From: an uncultured Bacteroidales bacterium
GTDB lineage: Bacteria > Bacteroidota > Bacteroidia > Bacteroidales > P3
Assembly (NCBI GenBank): GCA_905235855.1
Contig: CAJONE010000003.1
Coordinates: 20,029 to 84,028, forward strand
DNA: 64,000 nt
Direction: 5' to 3'
Below are positions 35,978 through 44,668 of this stretch, piece by piece (position 1 is the stretch's first letter; every line of letters starts with the position of its first letter). Below the pieces are notes generated by a model. The model saw only the letters and a program-made list of their open reading frames with translations, was not told the DNA's origin and did no database searches. The translations under genes and the position numbers were made by a program.

Positions 35978-36832
35978 TTAAAAGTCCGCGTCGGGATTGT
36001 CTTTAAGCTTATAGACATACTCGCGTAGCGCAGCGGCCCACTCCTTGGCCGTACGGCTGTTGTCGAACCGTGTATAGGAAATTGGCTTGCCTACCACAAG
36101 CTTGAACGTCTTGCCTTTCTGTGCAAACATCTCGCCCGGCAGCAAAGCCATCTCAAAATTGAACTTCACACCCAAACGCTTGCGCAGGTTAGCCAGCCAA
36201 TAGAAACGATGACGATTGCATGCATCGAAAAAAATTGGTATAATGTCACGCTTGTAGCGCACGGCTTTTTTGACGAAAGTGGGTTTCCACTCCAAGTCGC
36301 GAATTTCCCCCCCCTGCAGCCGCGAACACATGCCAGCAGGAAAATACAGCAGCGTGTTTTGCCCTGCAAATGCGTTCTCCAGCGCCTCAATGTTCTTGTT
36401 TTTGTTCACCTTGTCGATAGGTACAAACAGAGGCCTTAACCCTGGCAGGTGCATCAGGAAGTCGTTGACGGGGAAAATTATGTCCTTGCGGTATTTTCCC
36501 ACGGCACCCATAAGTGCCAGCCCATCGGGTCCACCAAGGGGGTGGTTGCCAGCTATGATGGGGTAGCCATGTTGCGGTATACGCTCTGGATGAATGGTGT
36601 TGAGCGACACACCCAAATCGCCGTAGAGAAAAGCATCAACAAAGTCGAGACCAAACTTGTCGCGATTCTTGTATATGCCCTCATTCAATTGCTTCACATG
36701 AAGCAAACAATTCAAAAACCCAATGGCCAGTGGTCCCACTTTCACGCCCTTCGCCGCAAGAATTTTCTTGATGTCGATATATTGAGGTCCTATCTCAACC
36801 GTCTCGGATGATTGCTGTCCGTCATTCTGCAT
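35978..36832 (-). CDS. glsA: O-acyltransferase, GlsA-like (PlsC-type)
   Basis: 284 residues. The acyltransferase motif HX4D is seen in IIAGNHPLGGPDGLAL, and the acceptor motif in LLYFPAGMCSRLQGG (FPEG-like). In Bacteroides GlsA adds the second, O-linked acyl chain to the N-acyl-glycine made by GlsB. It ends 39 nt before glsB on the same strand, and a TAATTTTG box at 36862-36869 (minus) could be its promoter. A general lysophospholipid acyltransferase role cannot be excluded from sequence alone. Confidence 0.78.
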   Translation of the reverse strand: MQNDGQQSSETVEIGPQYIDIKKILAAKGVKVGPLAIGFLNCLLHVKQLNEGIYKNRDKFGLDFVDAFLYGDLGVSLNTIHPERIPQHGYPIIAGNHPLGGPDGLALMGAVGKYRKDIIFPVNDFLMHLPGLRPLFVPIDKVNKNKNIEALENAFAGQNTLLYFPAGMCSRLQGGEIRDLEWKPTFVKKAVRYKRDIIPIFFDACNRHRFYWLANLRKRLGVKFNFEMALLPGEMFAQKGKTFKLVVGKPISYTRFDNSRTAKEWAAALREYVYKLKDNPDADF

Positions 36833-37061
36833 AAGCTCGGATTATAACGTTCATTCACTTGCAAAATTACGCAATAATTATTATCCGTAGAACGCATATA
36901 CCGAAAAATATCAACACATAAAGTCTAACATAGCCTTCTCGTTCTGCGAAAAAGAACAGTTTTAGATGAAGCAACATTCGTTTCATTTGTCAGAAAAATC
37001 AGCCCTTAGGGACAATCAACATTGATTACAATTTGATATGTATTAAGACTTGAATTCATAA
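36833..37061. other. AT-rich part of the glsA-hsp20 divergent region
   Basis: Upstream 230 bp of the 439-bp gap. Apart from the possible minus-strand box for glsA at 36862-36869 (TAATTTTG) I see no gene or clear repeat. The functional signals for hsp20 lie in 37062-37271 and are listed separately. Confidence 0.5.
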
Positions 37062-37163
37062 TGCCATTTTGTCATTACAAACAAGAAGCACATTTCCAAC
37101 ACTTAACTCAACAGAACCCTCAATATTTATAAATATATCACCCGTCAAGATGTCATTTTGTCA
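37062..37163 (+). repeat. Two copies of TG(C/T)CATTTTGTCA upstream of hsp20
   Basis: Copy 1 at 37062-37074 (tgccattttgtca) and copy 2 at 37151-37163 (tgtcattttgtca), one mismatch apart and 89 nt start to start. Each is itself two TGTCA half-words with 3 nt between them. The position, about 10 and 100 nt before the sigma-54-like element, fits binding sites for a transcription activator, but this is inferred. Confidence 0.45.
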
Positions 37164-37175
37164 CATGCACACACT

Positions 37176-37192
37176 CTGGCTCGGAAATTGAG
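37176..37192 (+). promoter_or_regulatory. Sigma-54-like promoter for hsp20
   Basis: ctggctcggaaattgag matches the sigma-54 consensus YTGGCACGRNNNTTGCW at 14 of 17 positions, including the invariant GG of the -24 element; the -12 element reads TTGA instead of TTGC. The start of transcription would fall near 37202, just before the 37209 hairpin. No TAnnTTTG box precedes hsp20. Confidence 0.45.
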
Positions 37193-37208
37193 GACACACA
37201 CAGTGAAA

Positions 37209-37263
37209 GCGGTTCGCAAACGAACCGCCAAGAAACAAAAACAAATAACAAAAATATAGGAGG
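37209..37263 (+). promoter_or_regulatory. 5'-UTR hairpin and perfect Shine-Dalgarno of hsp20
   Basis: gcggttcg-caaa-cgaaccgc (37209-37228) is a perfect 8-bp stem with a 4-nt loop. AGGAGG at 37258-37263 stands 8 nt before the hsp20 ATG. A full Shine-Dalgarno is unusual in this phylum and decides the start. The hairpin does not pair with the SD; it may stabilise the 5' end of the mRNA. Confidence 0.65.
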
Positions 37264-37271
37264 ACAAAACC

Positions 37272-37703
37272 ATGTTAGTAACAAGAAACAACCGCGAATT
37301 GATGCCGTCACTGTTCAACGAACTTCTCAACTGGGGCAACAGCTTTATGCCCAACGACCATGCAGCCACCCCTAAGATGAACATCAGCGAGACCGACAAG
37401 TCCTACGAAATGGAACTCTGCGTCCCCGGTCTCAAGAAAGAAGACCTTTCCATCAGCATCGACACCGAGAACCAGCTTGTGGTCGAGATGACCAAAGAGA
37501 ACAAAAAAGAAGAAAAGGAGGGTCGCAAGTGGCTGCGCCGCGAATTCAGCTCCACACAGTTCAAGCAAGTATTCACCCTGCCTGAAAACGTCAAACGCGA
37601 CCAAATCTCGGCCAAAGTCGAGCACGGCATTCTCTCAATCGAGCTGCCCAAAATCACCGAGGACGAGAAAAAAGCACTGGCACAGAAAATCGACATCCAA
37701 TAA
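37272..37703 (+). CDS. Hsp20/alpha-crystallin small heat-shock protein
   Basis: 143 residues. ATP-independent holdase chaperone. The alpha-crystallin domain runs from about residue 35 (PKMNISETDKSYEMELCVPGLKKEDLSI) to about 130, with FTLPENVKRDQISAKVEHGILSIELPK carrying the family's A-x-x-x-N-G-V-L-like region (here AKVEHGILSIELPK). The C-terminus lacks a clear IxI motif. The N-terminal arm is short. Regulation appears elaborate: sigma-54-like promoter, direct repeats, leader hairpin and a strong Shine-Dalgarno. Monocistronic, followed by a strong terminator. Confidence 0.95.
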   Translation: MLVTRNNRELMPSLFNELLNWGNSFMPNDHAATPKMNISETDKSYEMELCVPGLKKEDLSISIDTENQLVVEMTKENKKEEKEGRKWLRREFSSTQFKQVFTLPENVKRDQISAKVEHGILSIELPKITEDEKKALAQKIDIQ

Positions 37704-37761
37704 CCGCAACAAGCAACAGAGACCACACCTCTGCCCAAACGTAGGACAACGTCTAACAAAA

Positions 37762-37791
37762 AGCCCTGGCGCAAATGCGCCAGGGCTTTTT
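37762..37791 (+). terminator. Terminator after hsp20
   Basis: agccctggcgc / gcgccagggct, 11-bp perfect GC-rich stem, 4-nt loop (aaat), followed by ttttt. Confidence 0.92.
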
Positions 37792-37897
37792 CATACACAC
37801 AAACGCCATTGCAGCAGGACATTAGCACGATTGTGCATTTTTCAATTTTATCTTTTAAGCCTAAAACAACATTTTTTTCAAAAAACTTCGATTTTTA

Positions 37898-37929
37898 GTT
37901 GCAATTATCGACAAAAGATGTTATCTTTG
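37898..37929 (+). promoter_or_regulatory. Promoter for the 38089 gene
   Basis: tTTG at 37898-37901, 20 nt, TATCTTTG at 37922-37929: a near-consensus Bacteroidota promoter. It predicts a leader of about 150 nt before the ATG at 38089. Confidence 0.72.
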
Positions 37930-38037
37930 CCTCGATAAAAAACCACACACTGACTCTCGTTTCTTCTTCCGTTGTCCTAAGTCCGAACCTGTCTCTGCAA
38001 GCCGTTTGTCAGCCTACCATTACAAATTATAGCATGA

Positions 38038-38091
38038 CATAAAATGGAATCCCGTTAATTAAGATATCAACCATAAAACAACCATTTTATG
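38038..38091 (+). promoter_or_regulatory. Hairpin that pairs with the start codon of the 38089 gene
   Basis: cataaaatgg at 38038-38047 is the exact reverse complement of ccattttatg at 38082-38091, whose last three bases are the ATG start codon. The 34-nt loop contains ttaattaa. If formed, the stem would hide the start codon; the sequence shows the complementarity, and its regulatory effect is inferred. Confidence 0.5.
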
Positions 38092-39462
38092 AAAAAAACA
38101 TTATCTTTTATATCATGTTGCAAGCCACCCATGGCAGCGAAAAGCCAATCATTCCGCCACTCAAAGAAACCCCAATGGCATCTCCGCCAAATTATTCTCA
38201 CAGCGATTCTGGCTATAATGTCGATGCCGACATTCGGACAAACCTACATTAGCCAAAGCAGTGGAATGTACGGCACAATCACACGCAGCAACGATGCGGG
38301 TAACAAACGTTATCACTATGTCAAGACAGGACCTACTAGCGGCAAGTTTCTGTGGGGTCTCACATTCGGCACCGGCAATCCTAATTTTTCTTTTTGCAAT
38401 ATAACCGGCTATGACATAAAAGATTTCACGGTTTTCAACGACACCGTGTTCTTCTGCGGCAACGACGCAAACGGAGTCGGATTCTACGGATGGGTGAAGC
38501 CGGCTTTACAATGGACATTCCACATCTACAGACTCTACACCTCCGACACCCGAATAACCAATGTCACCCGAATCAAGGCGTTCCGCTCCGAACAATATAT
38601 GAACATTCTGCTCATCGGAACCTATCATTCCAGCGACTCCCACCAATACAGGTCACTGCTGCATGTAAAAAACTTCACCACCTGCACACTTGCCTACGGC
38701 GACCCCAACTATTTCGAGGACGTGGCTCTATTGGACGACTATGTAGTAACCGTTTCACGAAAGAAGACAAGACAGTATCCCCACGAACCACGCTATCTGA
38801 GGGTGCTGAACCGGAGCCAGTTTTCGCTCTACGACCCTCTCTTTGACTATTACTCCGCAGCGATGAACAGCCAAAGTTCACTGGTCATTGAATCTGTCGG
38901 CGACGTACGGCTCCAGCCAGTCGGGGGAAACAGGTTTGTTTCGGTCTACTACAACGACAGTGCCTACTACTTCGATGCCTACACAGTCGCCAGCGACATC
39001 CTTAACCTTCACAAATACTACACTGTACCCACAGGTACACTGCCAAATATCGGCGACGTAGCCTACAACCAATCAGACAACACACTTGCAATATTGCACA
39101 ACATCGACACCGTAGGCACTGCGGCATTTTACGACTGTTCTTTATTCCCTAACATATCTCTGTCCGGTGCTTGGACACCGTTTATAGCCTTGACCATTCC
39201 TCTTACGCATACCAAACTTTTGTCCGTGACAAAAAGGCCGTCTTCCAAGTTTGTCATAACCGGCATAACCGGCAACAAGGCTGTGTTCTGGAATACGGCT
39301 AACACCAGCTGCCAGCTACCGCAGCCGATTTCATTGTCATCGGTGAATTCAGTGTGCAACCGCGCACTCGGTGCCGTTCACAAGACAACTATGAGTGTTC
39401 ATATAAGCTCGTTCAATAGTATAATCGGCAACAATTTCACGGTCATCACAAAATGCGAGTAA
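38089..39462 (+). CDS. Exported protein of unknown function
   Basis: 457 residues. I do not recognise the family. The signal sequence is unusual: about 35 mainly basic and polar residues (KSQSFRHSKKPQWHLRQ) precede the hydrophobic core IILTAILAIMSMP and the cleavage-like TFGQ. An internal ATG at residue 15 could shorten it. The mature part is rich in aromatic beta strands with repeated patterns such as DFTVFNDTVFFCGND, and GNKAVFWN, suggesting a beta-propeller or similar repeat. No T9SS sorting tail is present. The next gene, 33 nt on, encodes a T9SS-tailed protein, so the two are probably co-transcribed. Confidence 0.7.
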   Translation: MKKTLSFISCCKPPMAAKSQSFRHSKKPQWHLRQIILTAILAIMSMPTFGQTYISQSSGMYGTITRSNDAGNKRYHYVKTGPTSGKFLWGLTFGTGNPNFSFCNITGYDIKDFTVFNDTVFFCGNDANGVGFYGWVKPALQWTFHIYRLYTSDTRITNVTRIKAFRSEQYMNILLIGTYHSSDSHQYRSLLHVKNFTTCTLAYGDPNYFEDVALLDDYVVTVSRKKTRQYPHEPRYLRVLNRSQFSLYDPLFDYYSAAMNSQSSLVIESVGDVRLQPVGGNRFVSVYYNDSAYYFDAYTVASDILNLHKYYTVPTGTLPNIGDVAYNQSDNTLAILHNIDTVGTAAFYDCSLFPNISLSGAWTPFIALTIPLTHTKLLSVTKRPSSKFVITGITGNKAVFWNTANTSCQLPQPISLSSVNSVCNRALGAVHKTTMSVHISSFNSIIGNNFTVITKCE

Positions 39463-39495
39463 CAATCCACTTGAAAAAAAATAATATATCTCAAT

Positions 39496-40734
39496 ATGAA
39501 AAAGTTTTTTTTACTTAACGTGATAGTGATCATGGCTGTAGCCAATGTCTTGCAGGCACAGGACACGATAGACTCAACCTACTACCGCTATAGTTATGGT
39601 AGTATGAATTCCTATTCAGTTTTTAACGACAATGACATGTACAGTACATGTCCCAACGGTTGGGGTTATATAGATTTTATTTACTGGAATTTTGGTGACA
39701 TTTATCACTATGCAATTGATGACACCTCTTATTATGGGCCTTATGATGTAGAATATATCTCTTACATAATGACTCGCAACAGTGCCGGATATATTTGTCC
39801 TGATCGGTATTATTGGAATCCGATGTGTGACAGGTTAATATACATCGACTACAGACTGAAAGAAAGAGGGCAAAGCGTGTATGGCATTGCTATAGCCATC
39901 GACACGATATTCACCCTTACCGAAGGTGACTCCATGGTTGCCACACTGTGCACGCTTTCGGAAGACCACACGCAAATGATCGACCTCGACTCTATAACCA
40001 TCAAAGGCGGTGAAACCGGCAAACGCCGCTGGATGGAGCTGCCAATGCTTACTACAAGAGCCATTGAAGATTACGATTCATTCACTGAAAACGGACCCTA
40101 CGACAACTGTATCGACACCGTCCGATACAGACAAATTCTCGAATTCTACTTCGATGGACGCAGCCACAGGATAGACAGTGACACTCTGTTTTGGAAGATT
40201 CGGGTATTGGACTCGGGGGGAACTCGTTTCTGCGGCTCACTGGCAAGAGACTTTATTCACGGTTATATTTATTACGGCACTATCGACGGCATTTACTATC
40301 CAAACGAAAGCCAACTCTGGAGCAGTTTTCTGTTCCCCATTACATCGCCGCTGCCAGAATGGGAGCAACCAAGCGTAGGTCAGGTGGTGCCCAATGCACA
40401 AAAACCAGACACTCCGCAGAACCCCGATGACCCGCAGAACCCCGATGACCCACAAAACCCCGACGAAACAGAAAACATTGAAAAGGTTGAAAGTATTCCG
40501 GCACCGCATATACAGCCCAATCCGTCATGTGGGCTTACCACCGTTTCGTGTCATGAACCAATCTACGGGCTGACGATATGCGATATGGCCGGACGCACCA
40601 TGCTGCAAATTGCCAATTCAAGCATCACGGCCACCATCGACACCTCCACCTTGCGTAAAGGCATCTATCTGATGAAAGTGCGCACAGCCTCCGGCATAAA
40701 GACGTGCAAACTCGTAGTTGGCAACAGCCGTTGA
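39496..40734 (+). CDS. T9SS-exported protein with Pro/Asp repeat linker
   Basis: 412 residues. Signal peptide (MKKFFLLNVIVIMAVANVLQA), a Tyr/Asp-rich N-terminal domain of about 270 residues without a known family, a linker of PQNPDD repeats (about residues 306-324), and a C-terminal type A sorting domain (PNPSCGLTTVSC, YGLTICDMAGRTML, LRKGIYLMKVRTASGIKTCKLVV). T9SS sorting tails of this type target proteins across the outer membrane. The N-terminal half, about 39590-39850, is visibly more AT-rich than the rest. Function unknown. Confidence 0.82.
   Translation: MKKFFLLNVIVIMAVANVLQAQDTIDSTYYRYSYGSMNSYSVFNDNDMYSTCPNGWGYIDFIYWNFGDIYHYAIDDTSYYGPYDVEYISYIMTRNSAGYICPDRYYWNPMCDRLIYIDYRLKERGQSVYGIAIAIDTIFTLTEGDSMVATLCTLSEDHTQMIDLDSITIKGGETGKRRWMELPMLTTRAIEDYDSFTENGPYDNCIDTVRYRQILEFYFDGRSHRIDSDTLFWKIRVLDSGGTRFCGSLARDFIHGYIYYGTIDGIYYPNESQLWSSFLFPITSPLPEWEQPSVGQVVPNAQKPDTPQNPDDPQNPDDPQNPDETENIEKVESIPAPHIQPNPSCGLTTVSCHEPIYGLTICDMAGRTMLQIANSSITATIDTSTLRKGIYLMKVRTASGIKTCKLVVGNSR
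40414..40467 (+). repeat. 18-bp tandem repeat encoding PQNPDD
   Basis: Two identical units of ccgcagaaccccgatgac (40414-40431, 40432-40449) and a third, degenerate unit (40450-40467). The unit is in frame, so copy number could change linker length without breaking the gene. Confidence 0.85.
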
Positions 40735-40829
40735 AAAATACGGACATCAAGTATTTTTTCGACCTTTGCTTATCATTTAACTAACATTGCCACCAACAAA
40801 AATTTCATACCAACAAGAAAATTGAAAGG

Positions 40830-40862
40830 CGAGCCTATGATGTTATGTCACAGGCTCGTTTT
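40830..40862 (+). terminator. Terminator before the TonB receptor gene
   Basis: cgagcct / aggctcg stem, extended by tga/tca after one mismatch, with a 7-nt loop and trailing ttttgattt. It lies about 95 nt past the stop of the preceding T9SS-tailed protein. Confidence 0.65.
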
Positions 40863-41014
40863 GATTTACCGAATGAACAGAGCATAACAAGAGCCAGCCG
40901 AATGGTCCAAACCGCAGACATGTATGACAACACTGTATCGATTTGAAACAAAAAGAATATCATATACGTAAAATAAAGTTCAGGCCAATAAAGGCTGTTT
41001 CGTGGCTCTTCAGT

Positions 41015-43432
41015 ATGAAAAAAAATATACCACTTATCATATTTTTCTTTATTTGCACATGGCAGGCTGATGCACAGTCGTTCACCATCAGCGGCACCGT
41101 CACCGACCGTGAGACGGGTGAGACACTGATTGGAGTAACCGTTCTCGACCGCCATTCAAACAAGGGCACGCTAACCGATGCCAACGGGCGATTCTCGCTT
41201 ACACTGAAGAAAGACTCGGTAGACCTACTGGTCTCGTATGTAGGCTACACTCCCAACAGAGAACAATTCTATCTCGATGCAAACCGCACTTATTACTTCA
41301 AACTGGTACACAGCATCGAACTGAAAGAAGTAACCGTCACCGCCGAACGTGTGCAAGACGTGAAGTCATCGCAAATGAGCGCCAACGAAATGCCAATCGA
41401 GCAAATCAAGGCCATCCCCGTACTATTTGGCGAAGCCGACATAGTGAAGGCCATACAGCTCCTGCCCGGAGTGCAGAGTGGCAACGAAGGCAGCAGCGGC
41501 ATGTACGTGCGCGGCGGCGGCCCGGACGAAAACCTCTATCTGCTCGACGGAGTGGTACTCTACAATGTCAACCACATGGGTGGCTTCTTTTCGGCATTCA
41601 ACACCGACGCGGTGAAAAACGTCACTCTTTACAAAGGCAGTTTCCCAGCCAGGTTCGGCGGACGACTGTCGAGCGTGCTTGATGTGACTGCCAACAACGG
41701 TAACAGCCAGCAACTCCACGGCAACTTGTCGATAGGCCTTATATCGGCAAAACTGTCGCTCGAGGGTCCCATTGTCAAAGACAAAACCACCTTCAACATA
41801 TCGGCACGCCGCACCTACGCCGACCTATTTATGGTTCCTATCATCAAAAAACTATCAAAAAGCGGAAACGACGGCTCGAATTTCAACGCAGGCTACTGGT
41901 TTTACGACATCAACGCCAAGGCAACCCACAAGTTCTCCGACAAAAGTCGTCTTTTTGCGAGTTTCTATATGGGGAGCGACAAAGTGTACGCCAACGTACG
42001 CACTGCCACCAGCCTCGGCGAAGACCAGTATCTCGGTTCCAAAGACCGATGGGGCAACATCCTCGCAGCCCTACGTTGGAACTACGCGATAACACCGAAA
42101 ATATTCATGAACGCCACGGCATCTTACACTCACTACACGAACCAACTCTACGGAAGCGTCTCAAAATCGGATGCAAACTCATCAAACCAGCAGTCAACCA
42201 TCACGGGCGAATACAACTCCGGCATACAGGACCTGACCGTACGAACCGATTTCAACTACACGCCCAACCCTGACCACAACGTCAAGTTCGGGGCATATTA
42301 TACCCACCACTGGTTCACTCCAGAAGTGATGGAAGGACATGTTAACTATTTCGACCAAGTGCAAATGTCCGACACTCTCACCGTCGACACAGCTACGGGC
42401 GTTATGATGACACCTGCCAACGAATATGTGCTATACGCCGAGGACGATTGGTCGATTGGCCAAATGGTCAAGGTAAACTACGGACTGCACCTGAGCGGCT
42501 TTCATGTCGAGAACTCGTTCTATCCATCAATACAGCCGCGTCTGTCGGGACGACTGCTTCTCACCGACGACCTCTCTCTCAAAGTAGGCTACGCCTATAT
42601 GACACAATACATGCATCTGCTTTCCACTACCGGCATAAGCCTGCCGACCGACCTGTGGCTACCAGTCACAGACCGAGTCAAACCCATGAAAGCACACCAA
42701 GTGGCACTGGGACTGTTCTACAGCTGGAGTGGCATCGCCGACTTCTCTGTTGAAGGCTACTACAAACACATGAGCAACCTGATAGAATACAAAGACGGTA
42801 TGACACTTTTCGGCGCACCGGACAACTGGGAGGACATGGTAGTGGCAGGCGACGGATGGGCCTACGGCGTGGAATTTCTCATTCAACGCTCCATCGGAAA
42901 GTTCACTGGCTGGATCGGCTACACCTGGAGTCGCACCATGCACCACTTCAACCGCGAAGGCAACGTGCTGAACAACGGTAAACCATTCCCCGCCAAATAC
43001 GATCGCCGACATGACGTGTCAATTGTACTATCCTATAAGTTCAACAAAAAAATCGACATAAGCGCCACATGGGTATTCTCATCTGGTAACGCCTTAACAC
43101 TCGCCATGCAACGCTATCCGCAAGCCTCCGACAACCCGGACGACTATAACACCACCAGCGGCACACAGGAACTGTCGTACATAAGCAGCCGCAACAACTT
43201 CCGCATGCCAAACTACCATCGGCTCGACTTGGGGGCCAACTTTCACCGCACGTTCAAGAACCCACGACTGCACCGCACCATAAGCGTAAGCGTTTACAAT
43301 GTCTACAATCGCAAAAATCCTTATATGCTGTATGTTAGCCGAGCAAACTCCTACCGCGGTTACGGCTCTGCCCTTATGCAATTGTCACTGTTTCCAATCC
43401 TGCCTTCTGTAGCATACACTTTTTATTTTTAG
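41015..43432 (+). CDS. TonB-dependent outer-membrane receptor
   Basis: 805 residues from the ATG at 41015. The signal peptide MKKNIPLIIFFFICTWQADA begins there; an upstream TTG extension adds non-signal residues. A carboxypeptidase-like regulatory domain (ISGTVTDRETGETLIGVTV) is followed by the plug domain (LPGVQSGNEGSSGMYVRGGGPDENLYLLDG) and a 22-strand-type barrel ending in an aromatic C-terminus (VAYTFYF). It is the non-SusC type. The DUF4249 lipoprotein gene 55 nt downstream is the usual partner, pointing to import of an unidentified ligand energised by TonB. Confidence 0.92.
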   Translation: MKKNIPLIIFFFICTWQADAQSFTISGTVTDRETGETLIGVTVLDRHSNKGTLTDANGRFSLTLKKDSVDLLVSYVGYTPNREQFYLDANRTYYFKLVHSIELKEVTVTAERVQDVKSSQMSANEMPIEQIKAIPVLFGEADIVKAIQLLPGVQSGNEGSSGMYVRGGGPDENLYLLDGVVLYNVNHMGGFFSAFNTDAVKNVTLYKGSFPARFGGRLSSVLDVTANNGNSQQLHGNLSIGLISAKLSLEGPIVKDKTTFNISARRTYADLFMVPIIKKLSKSGNDGSNFNAGYWFYDINAKATHKFSDKSRLFASFYMGSDKVYANVRTATSLGEDQYLGSKDRWGNILAALRWNYAITPKIFMNATASYTHYTNQLYGSVSKSDANSSNQQSTITGEYNSGIQDLTVRTDFNYTPNPDHNVKFGAYYTHHWFTPEVMEGHVNYFDQVQMSDTLTVDTATGVMMTPANEYVLYAEDDWSIGQMVKVNYGLHLSGFHVENSFYPSIQPRLSGRLLLTDDLSLKVGYAYMTQYMHLLSTTGISLPTDLWLPVTDRVKPMKAHQVALGLFYSWSGIADFSVEGYYKHMSNLIEYKDGMTLFGAPDNWEDMVVAGDGWAYGVEFLIQRSIGKFTGWIGYTWSRTMHHFNREGNVLNNGKPFPAKYDRRHDVSIVLSYKFNKKIDISATWVFSSGNALTLAMQRYPQASDNPDDYNTTSGTQELSYISSRNNFRMPNYHRLDLGANFHRTFKNPRLHRTISVSVYNVYNRKNPYMLYVSRANSYRGYGSALMQLSLFPILPSVAYTFYF

Positions 43433-43486
43433 ACCCCCCCAAATTATGTATCATTGCACAATAACATTACACTTTGAATTCAAACC

Positions 43487-44581
43487 GTGAAAAAACATTA
43501 CTACATCATAATCGCACTATCAATCTTTCTCACCTCATGCCAAAAAGTGGTGGAGTTTGACATTGACGAAATACCCACCCAACTTGTGCTGAACAGTTTG
43601 CCATCCGATGGCAACCGTATGTTTGTCAATTTCTCCCAGTCGCGCTTCTTTCTCGACACAAACACTGGTGCAAACGCAAACCCACTGTCAATGTCGCTCG
43701 AAATCACAGGACCATCGGGCACCATGACGCTGTATCCCGACTCAATTTCTCGTTCCAACTACTTCTTCCCATACACGCCACAAGGTGGCGATTCGCTGAC
43801 AATAAGCATTACCGCAGGCGACAAAAGCGTTACATCGGGCACTAAAATACCAAGACCGCTCCAGATATCTTCATGCGGCACACTGTTGTCTTGGACTCTA
43901 CCCCGAACTGGAACCAACTCTGAGTCGGTACTCAATCTGTGCATCGTAAGCTTCAACCTGTCCGACTACGCCAACGAGGAAAACTACTACTACATAACCG
44001 TATCCGAACGCGACAGCGGTTCATACTACAGAGAACGCACACAAAAGTTCGACACAATCGACACACTCTACCACAATGTAATGTTCATGTGCATGGACAA
44101 TTCGATTTCTGGTCCTGACGCACTAATATCCAATCCGCTCGTAGTGCTGCCCCAGGGATACACTGTTTTCGACCGCATAATATGCAGCGACAAGACTCTC
44201 AACGGAACGACGGGCCAGCACAGCATCATCATACCCATACTGGTCGACACCAATGAGGTACGAGGCTATAAACACGAACTCACTCTAAATATCGAATCAA
44301 TTCGGCCAGAAAGGGTCAAGTACCTGCTCGATGTGGCCAACTCGACCGGACTAACCCAGATATTCGCCGAACCGGCCGGCGTTTTCAGCAACGTAAAAGT
44401 CAATGGCGAACAAGGTTTAGGCCTATTTTCAGGCATTTCAAGACTGCAATTCCCGCTCAATACCGAACCATGGCCCTACCCGGAAAATTTGCAGTCCAGC
44501 ACCAATTCGGCAGTCGCACAACAATATTCCGATGCCTTGCACGAATTTTATCACCATGTAAAACAGCAAAATAGAAAATAA
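43487..44581 (+). CDS. DUF4249 lipoprotein
   Basis: 364 residues. Starts with GTG at 43487 (no better ATG). A lipobox SIFLTSCQK gives a lipoprotein anchor. The N-terminal VVEFDIDEIPTQLVLNSLPSDGNRM and the following beta-sandwich (ITGPSGTMTLYPDS) match DUF4249, a family nearly always encoded next to a TonB-dependent receptor in Bacteroidota. It probably sits on the outer membrane and assists ligand uptake; its ligand is unknown. Confidence 0.88.
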   Translation: MKKHYYIIIALSIFLTSCQKVVEFDIDEIPTQLVLNSLPSDGNRMFVNFSQSRFFLDTNTGANANPLSMSLEITGPSGTMTLYPDSISRSNYFFPYTPQGGDSLTISITAGDKSVTSGTKIPRPLQISSCGTLLSWTLPRTGTNSESVLNLCIVSFNLSDYANEENYYYITVSERDSGSYYRERTQKFDTIDTLYHNVMFMCMDNSISGPDALISNPLVVLPQGYTVFDRIICSDKTLNGTTGQHSIIIPILVDTNEVRGYKHELTLNIESIRPERVKYLLDVANSTGLTQIFAEPAGVFSNVKVNGEQGLGLFSGISRLQFPLNTEPWPYPENLQSSTNSAVAQQYSDALHEFYHHVKQQNRK

Positions 44582-44593
44582 TCCAACAGAAAA

Positions 44594-44624
44594 TTTGCAG
44601 GATACGAAAAAAATAGTACCTTTG
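44594..44624 (+). promoter_or_regulatory. Promoter of rplU-rpmA
   Basis: TTTG at 44594-44597, 19 nt, TACCTTTG at 44617-44624: full match to the Bacteroidota consensus. About 45 nt of leader precedes rplU. Confidence 0.85.
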
Positions 44625-44668
44625 CACTCCGTTTTGTGGATAAAATATCATCAAACAATAATTCAAAA

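Noticed and set aside
40414-40467. CRISPR array
   Set aside because: Units are directly adjacent without spacers and encode an in-frame protein linker.
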